DNA from: an uncultured Chloroflexota bacterium
GTDB lineage: Bacteria > Chloroflexota > Dehalococcoidia > CAUJGQ01
DNA length: 26,049 nt
Direction of reading: 5' to 3'
Assembly (NCBI GenBank): GCA_937879875.1
Contig: CALFMN010000215.1
Coordinates: 1 to 26,049 of the forward strand
This document shows, piece after piece, positions 15,501 to 22,087 of this stretch. The notes beneath the pieces were generated by a model. The model saw nothing but the letters and a program-made list of their open reading frames with translations. It did no database searches and was not told the origin of the DNA. The position numbers and the translations under genes were made by a program. Position 1 is the first letter of the stretch; each line of letters starts with the position of its first letter.

Positions 15501-16194
15501 CTATCCGTACTATACGATCACCATCTGCGGCAAAGAGCAGTTGGCAGCGTTGCAAGCGGTGTGGGGACGGCACGCCGGCGCCGATCGGCTGCGGGCGCAT
15601 CTTGCACGGCCGTCACGGAAGCGTTCGGCGTGGACGCCAATCAGCGACGACCTGATCGGCCTTGAAGTCGTTGCCGCCGAGGAAATCGAGCCGGTTGGCG
15701 AATACGTTTACGACTTTTCGGTTGCCGGCGACGAAAATTTCGTTGCCGGCACGGGCGGCCTGTGCGCGCACAACACCGACGCGGATGTCGACGGCGCCCA
15801 CATCCGCACACTGCTGCTCACCTTCTTCTTCCGCAACATGAAAGAGGTGATCGACGCGGGCCATCTCTACATCGCGCAGCCGCCGCTGTACAAGATCACA
15901 CACGGCCGCAACGCCGTGTACGTCTACAGCGACAAGGAGAAGGACGATTACGTCGGCAAGCTGAAGGACAACCGCCAGCCGGGCATCCAGCGCTACAAGG
16001 GTCTGGGCGAGATGAACCCGCAGCAGCTCTGGGAGACGACGATGGACCCGGAGCGCCGGACAATGCTCAAGGTCGACATTGAGAGCGCAGGCGAAGCCGA
16101 CCGGCTCTTCTCCGAGCTGATGGGCGACGATGTACAGCACCGCAAGCGCTTCATCCAGTCGCACAGCGCGCAGGTGAAGAACCTCGACGTGTAG
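12598..16194 (+). CDS. gyrB: DNA gyrase subunit B precursor containing an intein
   Basis: GyrB is the ATPase subunit of DNA gyrase, which introduces negative supercoils with GyrA. The N-terminal GHKL ATPase shows EIVDNSTDEAM (catalytic Glu51, Asn55), DNGRG and GGLHGVG (122-128). The TOPRIM part starts at EGDSAGG (439-445). The host protein is split at IVIM|TDADVDG by an in-frame intein at residues 511-1059. The C-terminal part (from Thr1060) resumes TDADVDGAHIRTLLLTFFFR and ends with QRYKGLGEMNPQQLW and KRFIQSH. Without the intein the protein has 649 residues, a normal GyrB length. This favours ATG 12598 over ATG 12556, which would add 14 residues; neither has a strong ribosome-binding site. 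gyrA is not in the window. Confidence 0.97.
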   Translation: MVDQLTRPGAVNGKYDASNIQVLEGLEAVRRRPGMYIGSTDHRGLHHLVYEIVDNSTDEAMAGYGDRIDIVLKADGWVVVSDNGRGIPVDKHAKTGRSALETVMTVLHAGGKFGGGGYKVSGGLHGVGASVVNALSTQLWVEVRREGKVWRQEYRKGIPAGDAKPVRKMAEGDSTGTTTAWIADAEIFKTADGVAGYDFDTLAQRFREMAYLTKGLWIRLADERTDREVNFYFEGGIQSFVRHLNADREVINKTPIYIDKERDGVAVEVAIQYNTGFSESCLTFANTINTVDGGTHLTGFRTALTRALNDHARKAKLLKENESALSGDDVREGIVAVISVKLAEPQFEGQTKGKLGNAEVEGITRSVVTEGLIQFLEEHPAETKRVIEKCLTSQRARIAAQHARETVIRKGALEGTMLPGKLADCSERNPEFCEIYLVEGDSAGGSAKNGRDRRTQAILPLRGKILNVERARVDKMLAHEEIRALITALGCGYGTEVKLEKLRYHRIVIMSVAGDEPTLVRDDRGQTQLVSIGDFIDRRLEEGGDVGRYQVVSFDPATNATRFRPLKAVIRHAHEEPMFRITTRYNRSIKVTASHSVFVYADGQVLLKKGDEIRPGDLVVAPRRLPRPEPAAERIDVLATLREMGQTDALYVMGEDVRRVAAQRVLGRVARPELWDEPRVALSAENWAELAARRSAIGLSQQQVAAAIGVRQPITISHWERGVNRPLLSHFEGYRRVVGGEPTVPYVLIPSKIEERLHQDDSSKHARWRSVSACKPLDAFTADEIGRLGAAVRLAPRAHQHKAFDRFLPITPELLRFLGWFVAEGSLSAHQISINLGTKDECFIPEISAAIEAVFGEQPRRYDDPDSAGIKLYFHSVPAARLLRAWGLGTRAHEKRLPGFVFSLSEELQRTFLEAYFLGDGTLSDSKLSLTTNSTGLKDDLLYLLSQLGIVASHSTQRPGVNALIETRYPYYTITICGKEQLAALQAVWGRHAGADRLRAHLARPSRKRSAWTPISDDLIGLEVVAAEEIEPVGEYVYDFSVAGDENFVAGTGGLCAHNTDADVDGAHIRTLLLTFFFRNMKEVIDAGHLYIAQPPLYKITHGRNAVYVYSDKEKDDYVGKLKDNRQPGIQRYKGLGEMNPQQLWETTMDPERRTMLKVDIESAGEADRLFSELMGDDVQHRKRFIQSHSAQVKNLDV
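14128..15774 (+). other. GyrB intein: Hint splicing domain, XRE-type HTH and LAGLIDADG endonuclease
   Basis: The intein has 549 residues. Block A is SVAGDEPTLV, with Ser as residue 1. Block B contains T592-A-S-H595 (precursor numbering from ATG 12598). Blocks F and G are YDFSVAGDENFVAGTGG and CAHN followed by Thr +1. All splicing residues are present, so splicing should work. Residues about 686-740 (ELAARRSAIGLSQQQVAAAIG, then ITISHWERG) form a typical Cro/C1-type helix-turn-helix. Two LAGLIDADG motifs follow: FLGWFVAEG with Glu824, and LEAYFLGDG with Asp920. Both catalytic acids are retained, so homing endonuclease activity is possible. The insertion lies one residue before the TOPRIM DxDxD metal site, so GyrB cannot work unspliced. 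Confidence 0.95.
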
Positions 16195-16210
16195 GGTGGA
16201 GGGTGTAGCT

Positions 16211-16414
16211 GCGGTCGGCCCTCGCCCTCACCCCCGTCCCCTCTCCCAATCCTGGGCGAGGGGCGATCCGGCGTAAGGCGATCCGTGGCCGGCACGGCTA
16301 ACCCGGCGCCGCCCGAGTCGTGCTGCGCACGATCGCCCCTTTCTCCATCCCAGATCGCGCTCTGCGCGATGTGAACGATTGGGAGAAAGGGGAAGGGGAA
16401 TGAGGGCCGACCGC
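16211..16414. repeat. Family 1 palindromic repeat element, copy B (about 204 bp)
   Basis: The terminal inverted repeats are perfect over 13 bases: GCGGTCGGCCCTC at 16211-16223 and GAGGGCCGACCGC at 16402-16414. The right half has an 11-base stem CCCCTTTCTCC/GGAGAAAGGGG (16336-16346 with 16382-16392) enclosing ATCGCGC-TCT-GCGCGAT, the same design as copy A. It fills the gap between the convergent gyrB and amidohydrolase genes, ending six bases from the latter's stop codon. It could serve both genes as a terminator. Confidence 0.85.
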
Positions 16415-16419
16415 CGCGC

Positions 16420-17580
16420 CTACGCGATCTGAAATTCTCGCGGCACCTCGAAGCCGTAGAGCTGCGCCGCGTTGAGGCCGAGGATCTTGCGCCGGTCGGC
16501 CAGCGGCAGGCGGCCCATCGTGCGCTCGATGACATCGGCCGAGTGCGGCCAGGTGCCTTCGTGGTGCGGATAGTCGTTGCCCCACAGGATCTTATCGGCG
16601 CCGCCGAAGTACGGCATCGTCTCGATGCCCATCGGGTCATCGCCGAACGTGGCCCAGCCCTGGCGCTTGAAGTACTCGCTCGGCAGCATGGGCAGCTTCG
16701 GCGAGACGGCCCAGTGGTGCTTCTTGTAGCCTTCGTCCGCCGCCCACAGCGTCCAGGCGAGCCAGCCGATGCCCGCCTCAACCGTGACGAAGCGCAACCC
16801 GGGATGCCGCTCCAGCACGCCCGACGAGCAGAGCTGCACCACCGGCTCGATCGCGGTGGAAAGCGCATGCACGACGTAGTTGATCACGGCGCCGCCGTTG
16901 CCGCTGGCCGTGCGCGGGTCTTTGCCGGTGCCGACATGGAAGCTGATCGGCATGCCCGTCTCCGCAATCGCCGCCCACAGCGGCTCGAACTGCGGCAGAT
17001 GGTAGCCGAGGCGGCGCTCGGTCGGCGGCGCGGTACCGAGCGGCTGCACCGGCAGGAAGACGCCGCGATAGCCCAGCCTGGCCACGCGCTCGACTTCCGC
17101 TACGGCGCCGTCAACATCAGCAGGCGCGACGGCAGCCACGGGTGCCATGCGCTGCTCGTAGCCGCGGAACAGCTCGATCGCCCAGTCGTTCCAGACGCGG
17201 CACATCGCGGCCTGCATCTGCGCATCGGGCGAGGCCCACATCTGCAGACCGCGGTTGGGGTAGATCACCTCGGCGTCGATGCCGTCGCGGGCGTGGTCGC
17301 GGACGCGCTCCTCCGGGTCGCGGCTGCCGGCCTTGGAGCGCTCCAGATCCTCGCCTTCGAGCTGCAGATCGCGCACGCGCACCGGACGATGGCCTTCGAC
17401 CACAGACCACTTCTGACCGGAGGCGTCGACTTCGATGCGCGGCAGGCGCGAGCGGAAGCGCGCGTCGATGTGCGTCTCCCACAGGTCCGGCGGCTCGGCC
17501 ACGTGGCAGTCGGCCGAAACGATGAAGTACCGCTTGCCGGTGTCAACCGCGCTGGCATCTGGCGCTGTTGTGGTGGTCAT
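16420..17580 (-). CDS. Amidohydrolase-2 (ACMSD-like TIM-barrel) family protein
   Basis: The 386-residue protein belongs to the metal-dependent amidohydrolase_2 family, which includes decarboxylases and hydrolases acting on aromatic or carboxylated substrates. It opens with VSADCHVAEPPDLWE, in which Asp24 and His26 take the place of the usual first metal-binding pair. It then has YPNRGLQMWASPDAQMQ, His215 in ISFHVGTG, Glu269 in FVTVEAGIGW, and Asp336 in ILWGNDYPHHEGTWPHS, the canonical last metal ligand. The start at 17580 is chosen for the GGAGGC at good spacing; an earlier in-frame start would add 12 residues. It is convergent with gyrB and divergent from the alpha/beta hydrolase gene. The substrate is unknown. 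Confidence 0.9.
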   Translation of the reverse strand: MTTTTAPDASAVDTGKRYFIVSADCHVAEPPDLWETHIDARFRSRLPRIEVDASGQKWSVVEGHRPVRVRDLQLEGEDLERSKAGSRDPEERVRDHARDGIDAEVIYPNRGLQMWASPDAQMQAAMCRVWNDWAIELFRGYEQRMAPVAAVAPADVDGAVAEVERVARLGYRGVFLPVQPLGTAPPTERRLGYHLPQFEPLWAAIAETGMPISFHVGTGKDPRTASGNGGAVINYVVHALSTAIEPVVQLCSSGVLERHPGLRFVTVEAGIGWLAWTLWAADEGYKKHHWAVSPKLPMLPSEYFKRQGWATFGDDPMGIETMPYFGGADKILWGNDYPHHEGTWPHSADVIERTMGRLPLADRRKILGLNAAQLYGFEVPREFQIA

Positions 17581-17777
17581 CGCGAGCCTCCGTTCGGCAA
17601 AAGCAGATGGATTCACCCTCGATGGGTTTCTATGCCCGTCTTATCACACCGATCATGCGCCTGCCTACACGCGACCCACCGCGCGAAGCACCGTCTCCAC
17701 ATCGTGATCGGCGCCTGGGTCGATAGCCGGCAGACCGCGCCTCCGCTTGCCCGGCCAGCAAACGATCCATACGTGGG

Positions 17778-17806
17778 TGGACATCGCCGGCAGCCGGGTA
17801 TACGAT
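17778..17806 (+). promoter_or_regulatory. Candidate promoter for the alpha/beta hydrolase gene
   Basis: TGGACA (17778-17783, 5 of 6 to consensus) and TACGAT (17801-17806, 4 of 6) are separated by 17 bases. They lie about 58 bases before ATG 17864. The rest of the 283-base divergent spacer shows no gene. Confidence 0.35.
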
Positions 17807-17863
17807 CCGCCACGTTCTGCCGGTGCGGGCCGGCGCGTACAAGCGGCGCAGAGGAGAGGGGTC

Positions 17864-18769
17864 ATGGCGAGCGAGGCATTGAAGGCGTTGACGGCGCAGA
17901 TCCGCGAGCAGGCAGGGGCGCTCGGAGAGCTCGATCTGCCCGGCATGCGCGCCTGGTACGACAGCGTGGGCACGCAGACGCCGCTCGCCGCCGACGTGAC
18001 GGTGCGAGAAGTGAGCGCCAACGGCGTGCCATCCGAGTGGATATCGACGCCCAACGCCGGCAGTTCAGTCGTGCTCTATCTGCACGGCGGCGGCTACGTG
18101 ATCGGCTCGCCGACCAGCCACCGCGAGCTGTGTTCGCGTATCGCCCGCGCCGCTGGCGCCCGCGTGCTGCTGATCAACTACCGGCTGGCGCCGGAAAACG
18201 CCTTCCCGGCGGCGGTGGATGATGCCGTCAAGGCGTATCGCTTCCTGCTGGCGCAGGGCGTCGAGCCTTCCAAGATCGTGATCTCCGGCGACTCGGCGGG
18301 TGGCGGTCTCACGCTGGCGACGCTGATTGCCCTGCGCGACGCGGGCGAGCGGCTGCCGGCCGGCGGCATCCCACTCTCCGCCTGGGCCGACCTGGCGCAG
18401 ACGGGCGGCACGATCCAGACCAAGGCCGACGTGGACCCGATCGTCACCGGCGAGATGCTGACGCAAATGTCCGGCACCTATCTGAATGGCGCCGACAACA
18501 AACACCCGCTGGCATCGCCGATCTACGCCGACCTCAAAGGGCTGCCGCCGCTGCTGCTGCAGGTGGGCACGGCCGAGACGCTGCTGGACGACACGCGCCG
18601 CGCGGCCGAGCGTGCGAAGGCCGCGGGCGTGCAGGTAACGGTGGAAGAGTACGACGAGTGCTTCCACGTCTTCCAGCAAATGGGACCGGAGCTGCCCGAG
18701 TCGCGCCAGGCGCTGGAGAGTATCGGCACGTTCGTGCGGCAGCGCACCGCGGCGGGCGTGACGGCGTAG
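17864..18769 (+). CDS. Alpha/beta hydrolase, hormone-sensitive-lipase (HSL) family esterase
   Basis: The 301-residue enzyme shows the complete HSL-family signature (alpha/beta hydrolase fold 3). The oxyanion-hole motif HGGGY is at 74-78, the nucleophile is Ser144 in GDSAGG, the acid lies in the VGTAETLLDD segment (Glu238 or a nearby Asp), and His268 lies in CFHVFQ. YRLAPENAFPAAVDDAV is also typical of the family. It probably hydrolyses short-chain carboxyl esters in the cytoplasm, since no signal peptide is present. ATG 17864 follows GAGGAGAGGGG at good spacing; an extension to 17747 lacks support. A family 1 repeat follows about 15 bases after its stop codon. Confidence 0.93.
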   Translation: MASEALKALTAQIREQAGALGELDLPGMRAWYDSVGTQTPLAADVTVREVSANGVPSEWISTPNAGSSVVLYLHGGGYVIGSPTSHRELCSRIARAAGARVLLINYRLAPENAFPAAVDDAVKAYRFLLAQGVEPSKIVISGDSAGGGLTLATLIALRDAGERLPAGGIPLSAWADLAQTGGTIQTKADVDPIVTGEMLTQMSGTYLNGADNKHPLASPIYADLKGLPPLLLQVGTAETLLDDTRRAAERAKAAGVQVTVEEYDECFHVFQQMGPELPESRQALESIGTFVRQRTAAGVTA

Positions 18770-18784
18770 CCGGCGGGGCGGGGA

Positions 18785-19102
18785 GCCCTCATAATCCCCG
18801 ACCCCTTCTCTCCCATGCACAGGCTGCGGGAGATCTGCCGCTCACCACGAGCGTATGGGAGAGAAGGGGCGATCCTGCGGTGCTGATACGAAGGGCGTCG
18901 GGCTCCCAGGCGCGGCAGGGGCCGTTCACGAACGGCCCCTCATGACACATGATGCCGCAGCCGCGATCGATCATGCCTGACGAACCCGATGCCGCATCGA
19001 TCGCTGCATCCCGGGATCGCCCCTCTCTCCCATACGCTCATGGTGAGCGGCAGATCTCCCAAAGATCGGTGTATGGGAGAGAGGGGACGGGGGAGTGAGG
19101 GC
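18785..19102. repeat. Family 1 palindromic repeat element, copy C (about 318 bp, nested inverted repeats)
   Basis: The ends are GCCCTCA (18785-18791) and TGAGGGC (19096-19102). Each roughly 95-base arm is itself a hairpin: CCCCTTCTCTCCCAT/ATGGGAGAGAAGGGG (18802-18816 with 18855-18869), and CCCCTCTCTCCCATAC/GTATGGGAGAGAGGGG (19020-19035 with 19071-19086). The two arms are inverted copies of one another; both contain GGGAGATCTGCCGCTCACCA in opposite orientations. The centre has a perfect 11-base stem with a 2-base loop (18917-18940) and a family 3 motif (18937-18972). There is no transposase. The right end overlaps the archease start codon. Confidence 0.85.
18937..18972. repeat. Family 3 short repeat, copy 1
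   Basis: This segment shares CATGACACAT and GCAGCCGCGATCG, in the same order and nearly the same spacing, with the reverse complement of 21959-21995. It is nested inside repeat element C, next to its central hairpin. Confidence 0.6.
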
Positions 19103-19541
19103 CACGCCCACCGCGGGCTATGCGCTGCTCGACCACACGGCGGATGTGGGCGTGCGCGCCTGGGGGCCGGATGCCGCGGCGGCGTTCGCGCAGGCGGCGC
19201 GCGGGCTCTTTGCGATCGTGCTCGATGCGGACCCCACGGCGTGGACCGGTCGCGGTGAGCCGGTCGTACGCACGGCCAGCGCCGAGGGCACGACCTGGCA
19301 AGCGTTGCTGGTGAACTGGCTGGCCGAGTTGCTCTATTTGTTCGAGGTCGAGCGCTTTGTGCCACGCACGATCGCCGTGCACGAATGCGCGCCGCCACGC
19401 ATCGCGGCCACACTCGGCGGCATCGTGCTCGCCAGCATGGACGAGGCGGGCGGCACGGCGGTAAAGGCCGTGACCTATCACCAGCTCGCGGTCGAGATCG
19501 GACCGAAGCGCAGCGAAGTACGCGTGATTCTGGACATTTAG
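19095..19541 (+). CDS. Archease, RtcB activator
   Basis: The 148-residue protein matches archease. It has YALLDHTADVGVRAWGPD at the N-terminus, a central LLVNWLAELLYLFEVERF helix, and the C-terminal TAVKAVTYHQLAVE...VRVILDI. The Asp of HTADVG and the Asp near the end (LDI) are the conserved metal-binding residues. Archease stimulates RtcB by promoting guanylylation of its active-site histidine and multiple turnover, which agrees with rtcB being the next gene. The GTG at 19095 is the only usable start: a TGA lies in frame at 19044 and no other ATG, GTG or TTG intervenes before the conserved core. This start, and the GAGGGG that serves as ribosome-binding site (19081-19086), both lie within repeat element C. 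Confidence 0.92.
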   Translation: MRATPTAGYALLDHTADVGVRAWGPDAAAAFAQAARGLFAIVLDADPTAWTGRGEPVVRTASAEGTTWQALLVNWLAELLYLFEVERFVPRTIAVHECAPPRIAATLGGIVLASMDEAGGTAVKAVTYHQLAVEIGPKRSEVRVILDI

Positions 19542-19594
19542 CGGGGCGCCTAACCCTGACCTGGCTGAAGCCAGGTCAGGGTTAGGCGCCCCGC
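19541..19594. repeat. Perfect hairpin (family 2 repeat, short copy) between archease and rtcB
   Basis: The arms 19541-19566 and 19569-19594 are perfect reverse complements over 26 bases with a 2-base centre. They contain GGCGCCTAACCCTGACCTGG and its complement. The first base is the G of the archease stop codon. The element is a compact relative of the copy at 8595-8825. In RNA it would form a very stable stem 63 bases before the rtcB start, and could stop or slow RNA polymerase or protect the 3' end of the archease message. Confidence 0.9.
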
Positions 19595-19657
19595 TGGTGC
19601 CCTATCGATTGCAAGACGATAGGCTCAGACGCAGACGCAGTGAGAAAAGGGATAGAC

Positions 19658-21145
19658 ATGGCGAAGTCAGCAAAGAACGCAGCGAAGGCGCCGCGCGACT
19701 GGGTTCGCGTGCTGCGCCGCATCGACGACGTGCGCTGGGAGCTGCCTGCCGACGCCGTGCCGGGCATGCGCGTGCCCGGCCGCATCTACGCCAACGAGAA
19801 GCTGATCGCGCTGATCGCGCAGGACGAGTCGCTGGGCCAGGTCGCCGGTGTGGCCACGCTGCCGGGCATCGTCGGCGCCTCGCTGGCGATGCCGGACATC
19901 CACCAGGGCTACGGCTTCCCGATTGGCGGCGTGGCAGCCACGCGCGTAAGCGACGGCGTCGTCTCGCCGGGCGGCGTCGGCTTCGACATCAACTGCGGCG
20001 TGCGGCTGCTGCGCACGAATCTGCGCCGCCACGAGATCGAGTCACGCCTGGGTGAGCTGCTGGACCAGCTCGCGCGCGATGTGCCCGCGGGCGCCGGCAC
20101 CGGCACGAAGGCGATCTCCGCCAACGATCAGGAAGGCGTGCTCTGGGAGGGCGCCGCGCGGGCTGTGCAGATGGGCCATGGCAGCGAGGCCGACCTCGCG
20201 TTTCTCGAATCGAACGGCGCCCTGCCCGACCCTGAACCGGCCCTGGTCAGCGAGCGGGCACGCAAGCGCGGCCTGCCGCAGCTTGGTACGCTCGGCTCGG
20301 GCAACCACTTCCTCGAAGTGCAGGCGGTGGACCGCATCTTAGATGAGGAAGCGGCCGCGGCCTACGGGCTCGAAGGGCGCGGGCAAGTCGTGGTGATGCT
20401 GCACACGGGCTCGCGCGGGCTGGGGCACCAGGTCTGCCAGGACTTTTTGGACCTGATGCAGGGCGCAATGCAGCAGTACGGCATTGACGTGCCGGACGCG
20501 CAGCTCGCCTGCGTGCCGGTGCGATCGCAGGAGGGCCGCGAGTATCTGGGCGCGATGGCCGCGGCGGCGAACTTCGCCTGGGCAAACCGCCAGGCGATCA
20601 CAGGCGCGGTGCGGCGCGCCTTCGGCCGCGTGCTCGGCGTGCGCGACCCCGACGCCGCGCTGCCGGTGGTCTACGACGTCTCGCACAACATTGTGAAGAT
20701 CGAGCGGCACACGGTCGACGGGGAAGAGCAGGAGCTGTGCGTGCATCGCAAGGGCGCCACGCGCGCCTTCCCGGCCGGCCATCCCGAGCTGCCGGAGCCG
20801 TATCGCGGCGTGGGGCAGCCGGTGTTGGTGCCGGGCGATATGGGCCGTTACTCCTACGTTTGCGCCGGGCTGCCGGGGGCGATGGCGGAGACGTTCGGCT
20901 CGTGCTGCCATGGCGCCGGACGCGTGCTCAGCCGCGGCGCGGCGAGGCGCAGCCTTGCGGGCGTGGACATCGCGCAGCGCATGCAGGCCGAGGGCGTGCT
21001 GGTGCGCGCGGCGAACCGCGCCGACCTGGCCGAAGAGGCGAGCGAGGCGTACAAGGACGCGCGCGAGGTCGTGCTTACGGTGCAGGAGGCAGGCATCGCC
21101 CGCATGGTGGCGCAACTGCGGCCGCTGGGCGTGGTGAAGGGTTGA
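19658..21145 (+). CDS. rtcB: RNA-splicing ligase RtcB
   Basis: RtcB joins RNA 2',3'-cyclic phosphate (or 3'-phosphate) ends to 5'-OH ends using GTP and Mn(2+), in tRNA splicing or RNA repair. The 495-residue product carries every active-site element: Asp110 and Cys113 in SPGGVGFDINCGVRL, His217 in GSGNHFLEVQ, His249 in LHTGSRGLGHQ, His343 in VSHNIVK, and the guanylylated His418 in SCCHGAGR. The spacing closely parallels the Pyrococcus enzyme. ATG 19658 has AAGGGA five bases upstream; a GTG at 19640 would add six residues. It follows archease, separated by the hairpin, so the pair forms a functional unit. The bacterial role is usually RNA repair after stress or ribonuclease toxins. Confidence 0.96.
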   Translation: MAKSAKNAAKAPRDWVRVLRRIDDVRWELPADAVPGMRVPGRIYANEKLIALIAQDESLGQVAGVATLPGIVGASLAMPDIHQGYGFPIGGVAATRVSDGVVSPGGVGFDINCGVRLLRTNLRRHEIESRLGELLDQLARDVPAGAGTGTKAISANDQEGVLWEGAARAVQMGHGSEADLAFLESNGALPDPEPALVSERARKRGLPQLGTLGSGNHFLEVQAVDRILDEEAAAAYGLEGRGQVVVMLHTGSRGLGHQVCQDFLDLMQGAMQQYGIDVPDAQLACVPVRSQEGREYLGAMAAAANFAWANRQAITGAVRRAFGRVLGVRDPDAALPVVYDVSHNIVKIERHTVDGEEQELCVHRKGATRAFPAGHPELPEPYRGVGQPVLVPGDMGRYSYVCAGLPGAMAETFGSCCHGAGRVLSRGAARRSLAGVDIAQRMQAEGVLVRAANRADLAEEASEAYKDAREVVLTVQEAGIARMVAQLRPLGVVKG

Positions 21146-21157
21146 GCGAGAGCGCAT

Positions 21158-21529
21158 TCAGCGCCGCAGGGTGAGCACGACGGAGGGGCGTTGGAAGCAG
21201 ACTTCCGTAAACAGCGCCAGGAAGTTCAGGCCGAGCATCGCCTCAAGACCGAGCCGCGATACGACCTGGCTAACGCGAACATCGATATCCGGCAGAGCAT
21301 GCTCCTCCGTGTGCAACCCGTGGATGCGCATCGTCCTGCCGGAGACTGGCGTGATCAGCCCGAACGCTTCGAGCAGCGTGTGCGTCCGTGTGCTGATTCT
21401 GGTGATCGGGTAGCTGGTATCGAGAACGAAGGCGATCGAGAGGAATTCACCGGCGATGATCGGAAGTACAAGCCAGCCGAAGCGATGAACCCTTCCCTGA
21501 ATGGTGATCTCATCGTTTGCGCCTGCCAC
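21158..21529 (-). CDS. Retropepsin-like (clan AA) aspartyl-protease-fold protein
   Basis: The roughly 123-residue product has the pattern of a single-domain retropepsin-like protein. A hydrophobic strand leads into FVLDTSYPITRIS, the position of the catalytic D-T-G/S. It then has GLHTEEHALPDIDVRVSQ and the closing GLEAMLGLNFLALFTEVCFQ, equivalent to the 'GLLG.DFL..F...FD' strand of the family. DTS instead of DTG is compatible with activity. I chose GTG 21529 because AGGAG sits just upstream; ATG 21556 would add nine residues and overlap the upstream gene by 47 bases. It ends 12 bases from the convergent rtcB stop. Such proteins may work as dimers, but the target is unknown. Confidence 0.65.
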   Translation of the reverse strand: MAGANDEITIQGRVHRFGWLVLPIIAGEFLSIAFVLDTSYPITRISTRTHTLLEAFGLITPVSGRTMRIHGLHTEEHALPDIDVRVSQVVSRLGLEAMLGLNFLALFTEVCFQRPSVVLTLRR

Positions 21530-21860
21530 CGCTTCTCCTCGGCCGCCAATCTGCATCCAGCGTTGCTCGCCATTCGTCCCACGAACGATAGAGGGGGACT
21601 GCGTTGAAGAGATGGTGCCGGCGTGACGAGCCCACGGCCGCGCGCAAGACCGCCAACGCCGGCTCTTGAATGCTGTCTCGCGTCGGGCCGCGAACCACGA
21701 TGATTCCGGCCTCGGGCCAGCCGCTCACGCTCTCCGTGATCTGCAGGAGGATCCATTCGCCGGGATACTGCTCGGTGATCTGATCGACGGTCAGGATCTC
21801 CTGGGAATCCGGCGTAACGATCGCCGGTTGGGGGTCGGCGTGGGTTGATTTCGCCTTCAT
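21510..21860 (-). CDS. Hypothetical protein encoded with the retropepsin-like gene
   Basis: This 116-residue protein has ILTVDQITEQYPGEWILLQITES, then PEAGIIVVRGPTRDSIQEPALAVL and a basic tail (ADWRPRRSGGRRKR). The order helix, YPGEW, two strands, then 'G.TRD.I' looks like a small alpha/beta protein that I have seen beside retropepsin-like genes, but I cannot name a family. The start is ATG 21860. Its 3' end overlaps the retropepsin-like gene by about 20 bases (47 if the longer start is used), so the two are cotranscribed and probably act together, perhaps like a toxin-antitoxin or processing pair; that last point is speculation. Confidence 0.65.
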   Translation of the reverse strand: MKAKSTHADPQPAIVTPDSQEILTVDQITEQYPGEWILLQITESVSGWPEAGIIVVRGPTRDSIQEPALAVLRAAVGSSRRHHLFNAVPLYRSWDEWRATLDADWRPRRSGGRRKR

Positions 21861-21958
21861 GTCATGCTCGCCTTCATCTGCTTAAGGCCGATTCTACAGG
21901 CAATGCAGCGCTGAGCAGGACGCTGCGGTTGCCGGTACGCGACGCAGCCATCCCGCGG

Positions 21959-21995
21959 AGCGATCGCGGCTGCACGTTATGTGTCATGAAGGGCG
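21959..21995. repeat. Family 3 short repeat, copy 2 (inverted relative to copy 1)
   Basis: The reverse complement reads CCTTCATGACACAT, a few variable bases, then GCAGCCGCGATCG, as in copy 1 at 18937-18972. A third, shorter CCTCATGACACAT occurs at 23335. Confidence 0.6.
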
Positions 21996-22087
21996 CACGG
22001 CGGGCGCCCCTGCAGAAGCGCGGCGAACCGGCGCAGGGCTAAGGCGGAAGCGGAACCCGCAGCGTGATCTTCTTCTCTGGTTGACTA

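Noticed and set aside
12523..15600. A very long open frame (about 1000 codons) on the minus strand opposite gyrB
   Set aside because: It is the antisense shadow of gyrB in high-G+C codon usage. Its protein shows no family features, is rich in Arg/Ala/Gly/His/Val, and crosses the intein boundary without notice.
16211..16414. Simple rho-independent terminator for gyrB
   Set aside because: There are stable hairpins but no T-tract follows, and the structure is a larger repeated element; termination may occur but is not shown by a classic signal.
18989..19258. Possible small genes read within repeat element C
   Set aside because: The frames arise from palindromic DNA, read similarly on both strands, and have no ribosome-binding site; the archease frame is the only convincing one here.
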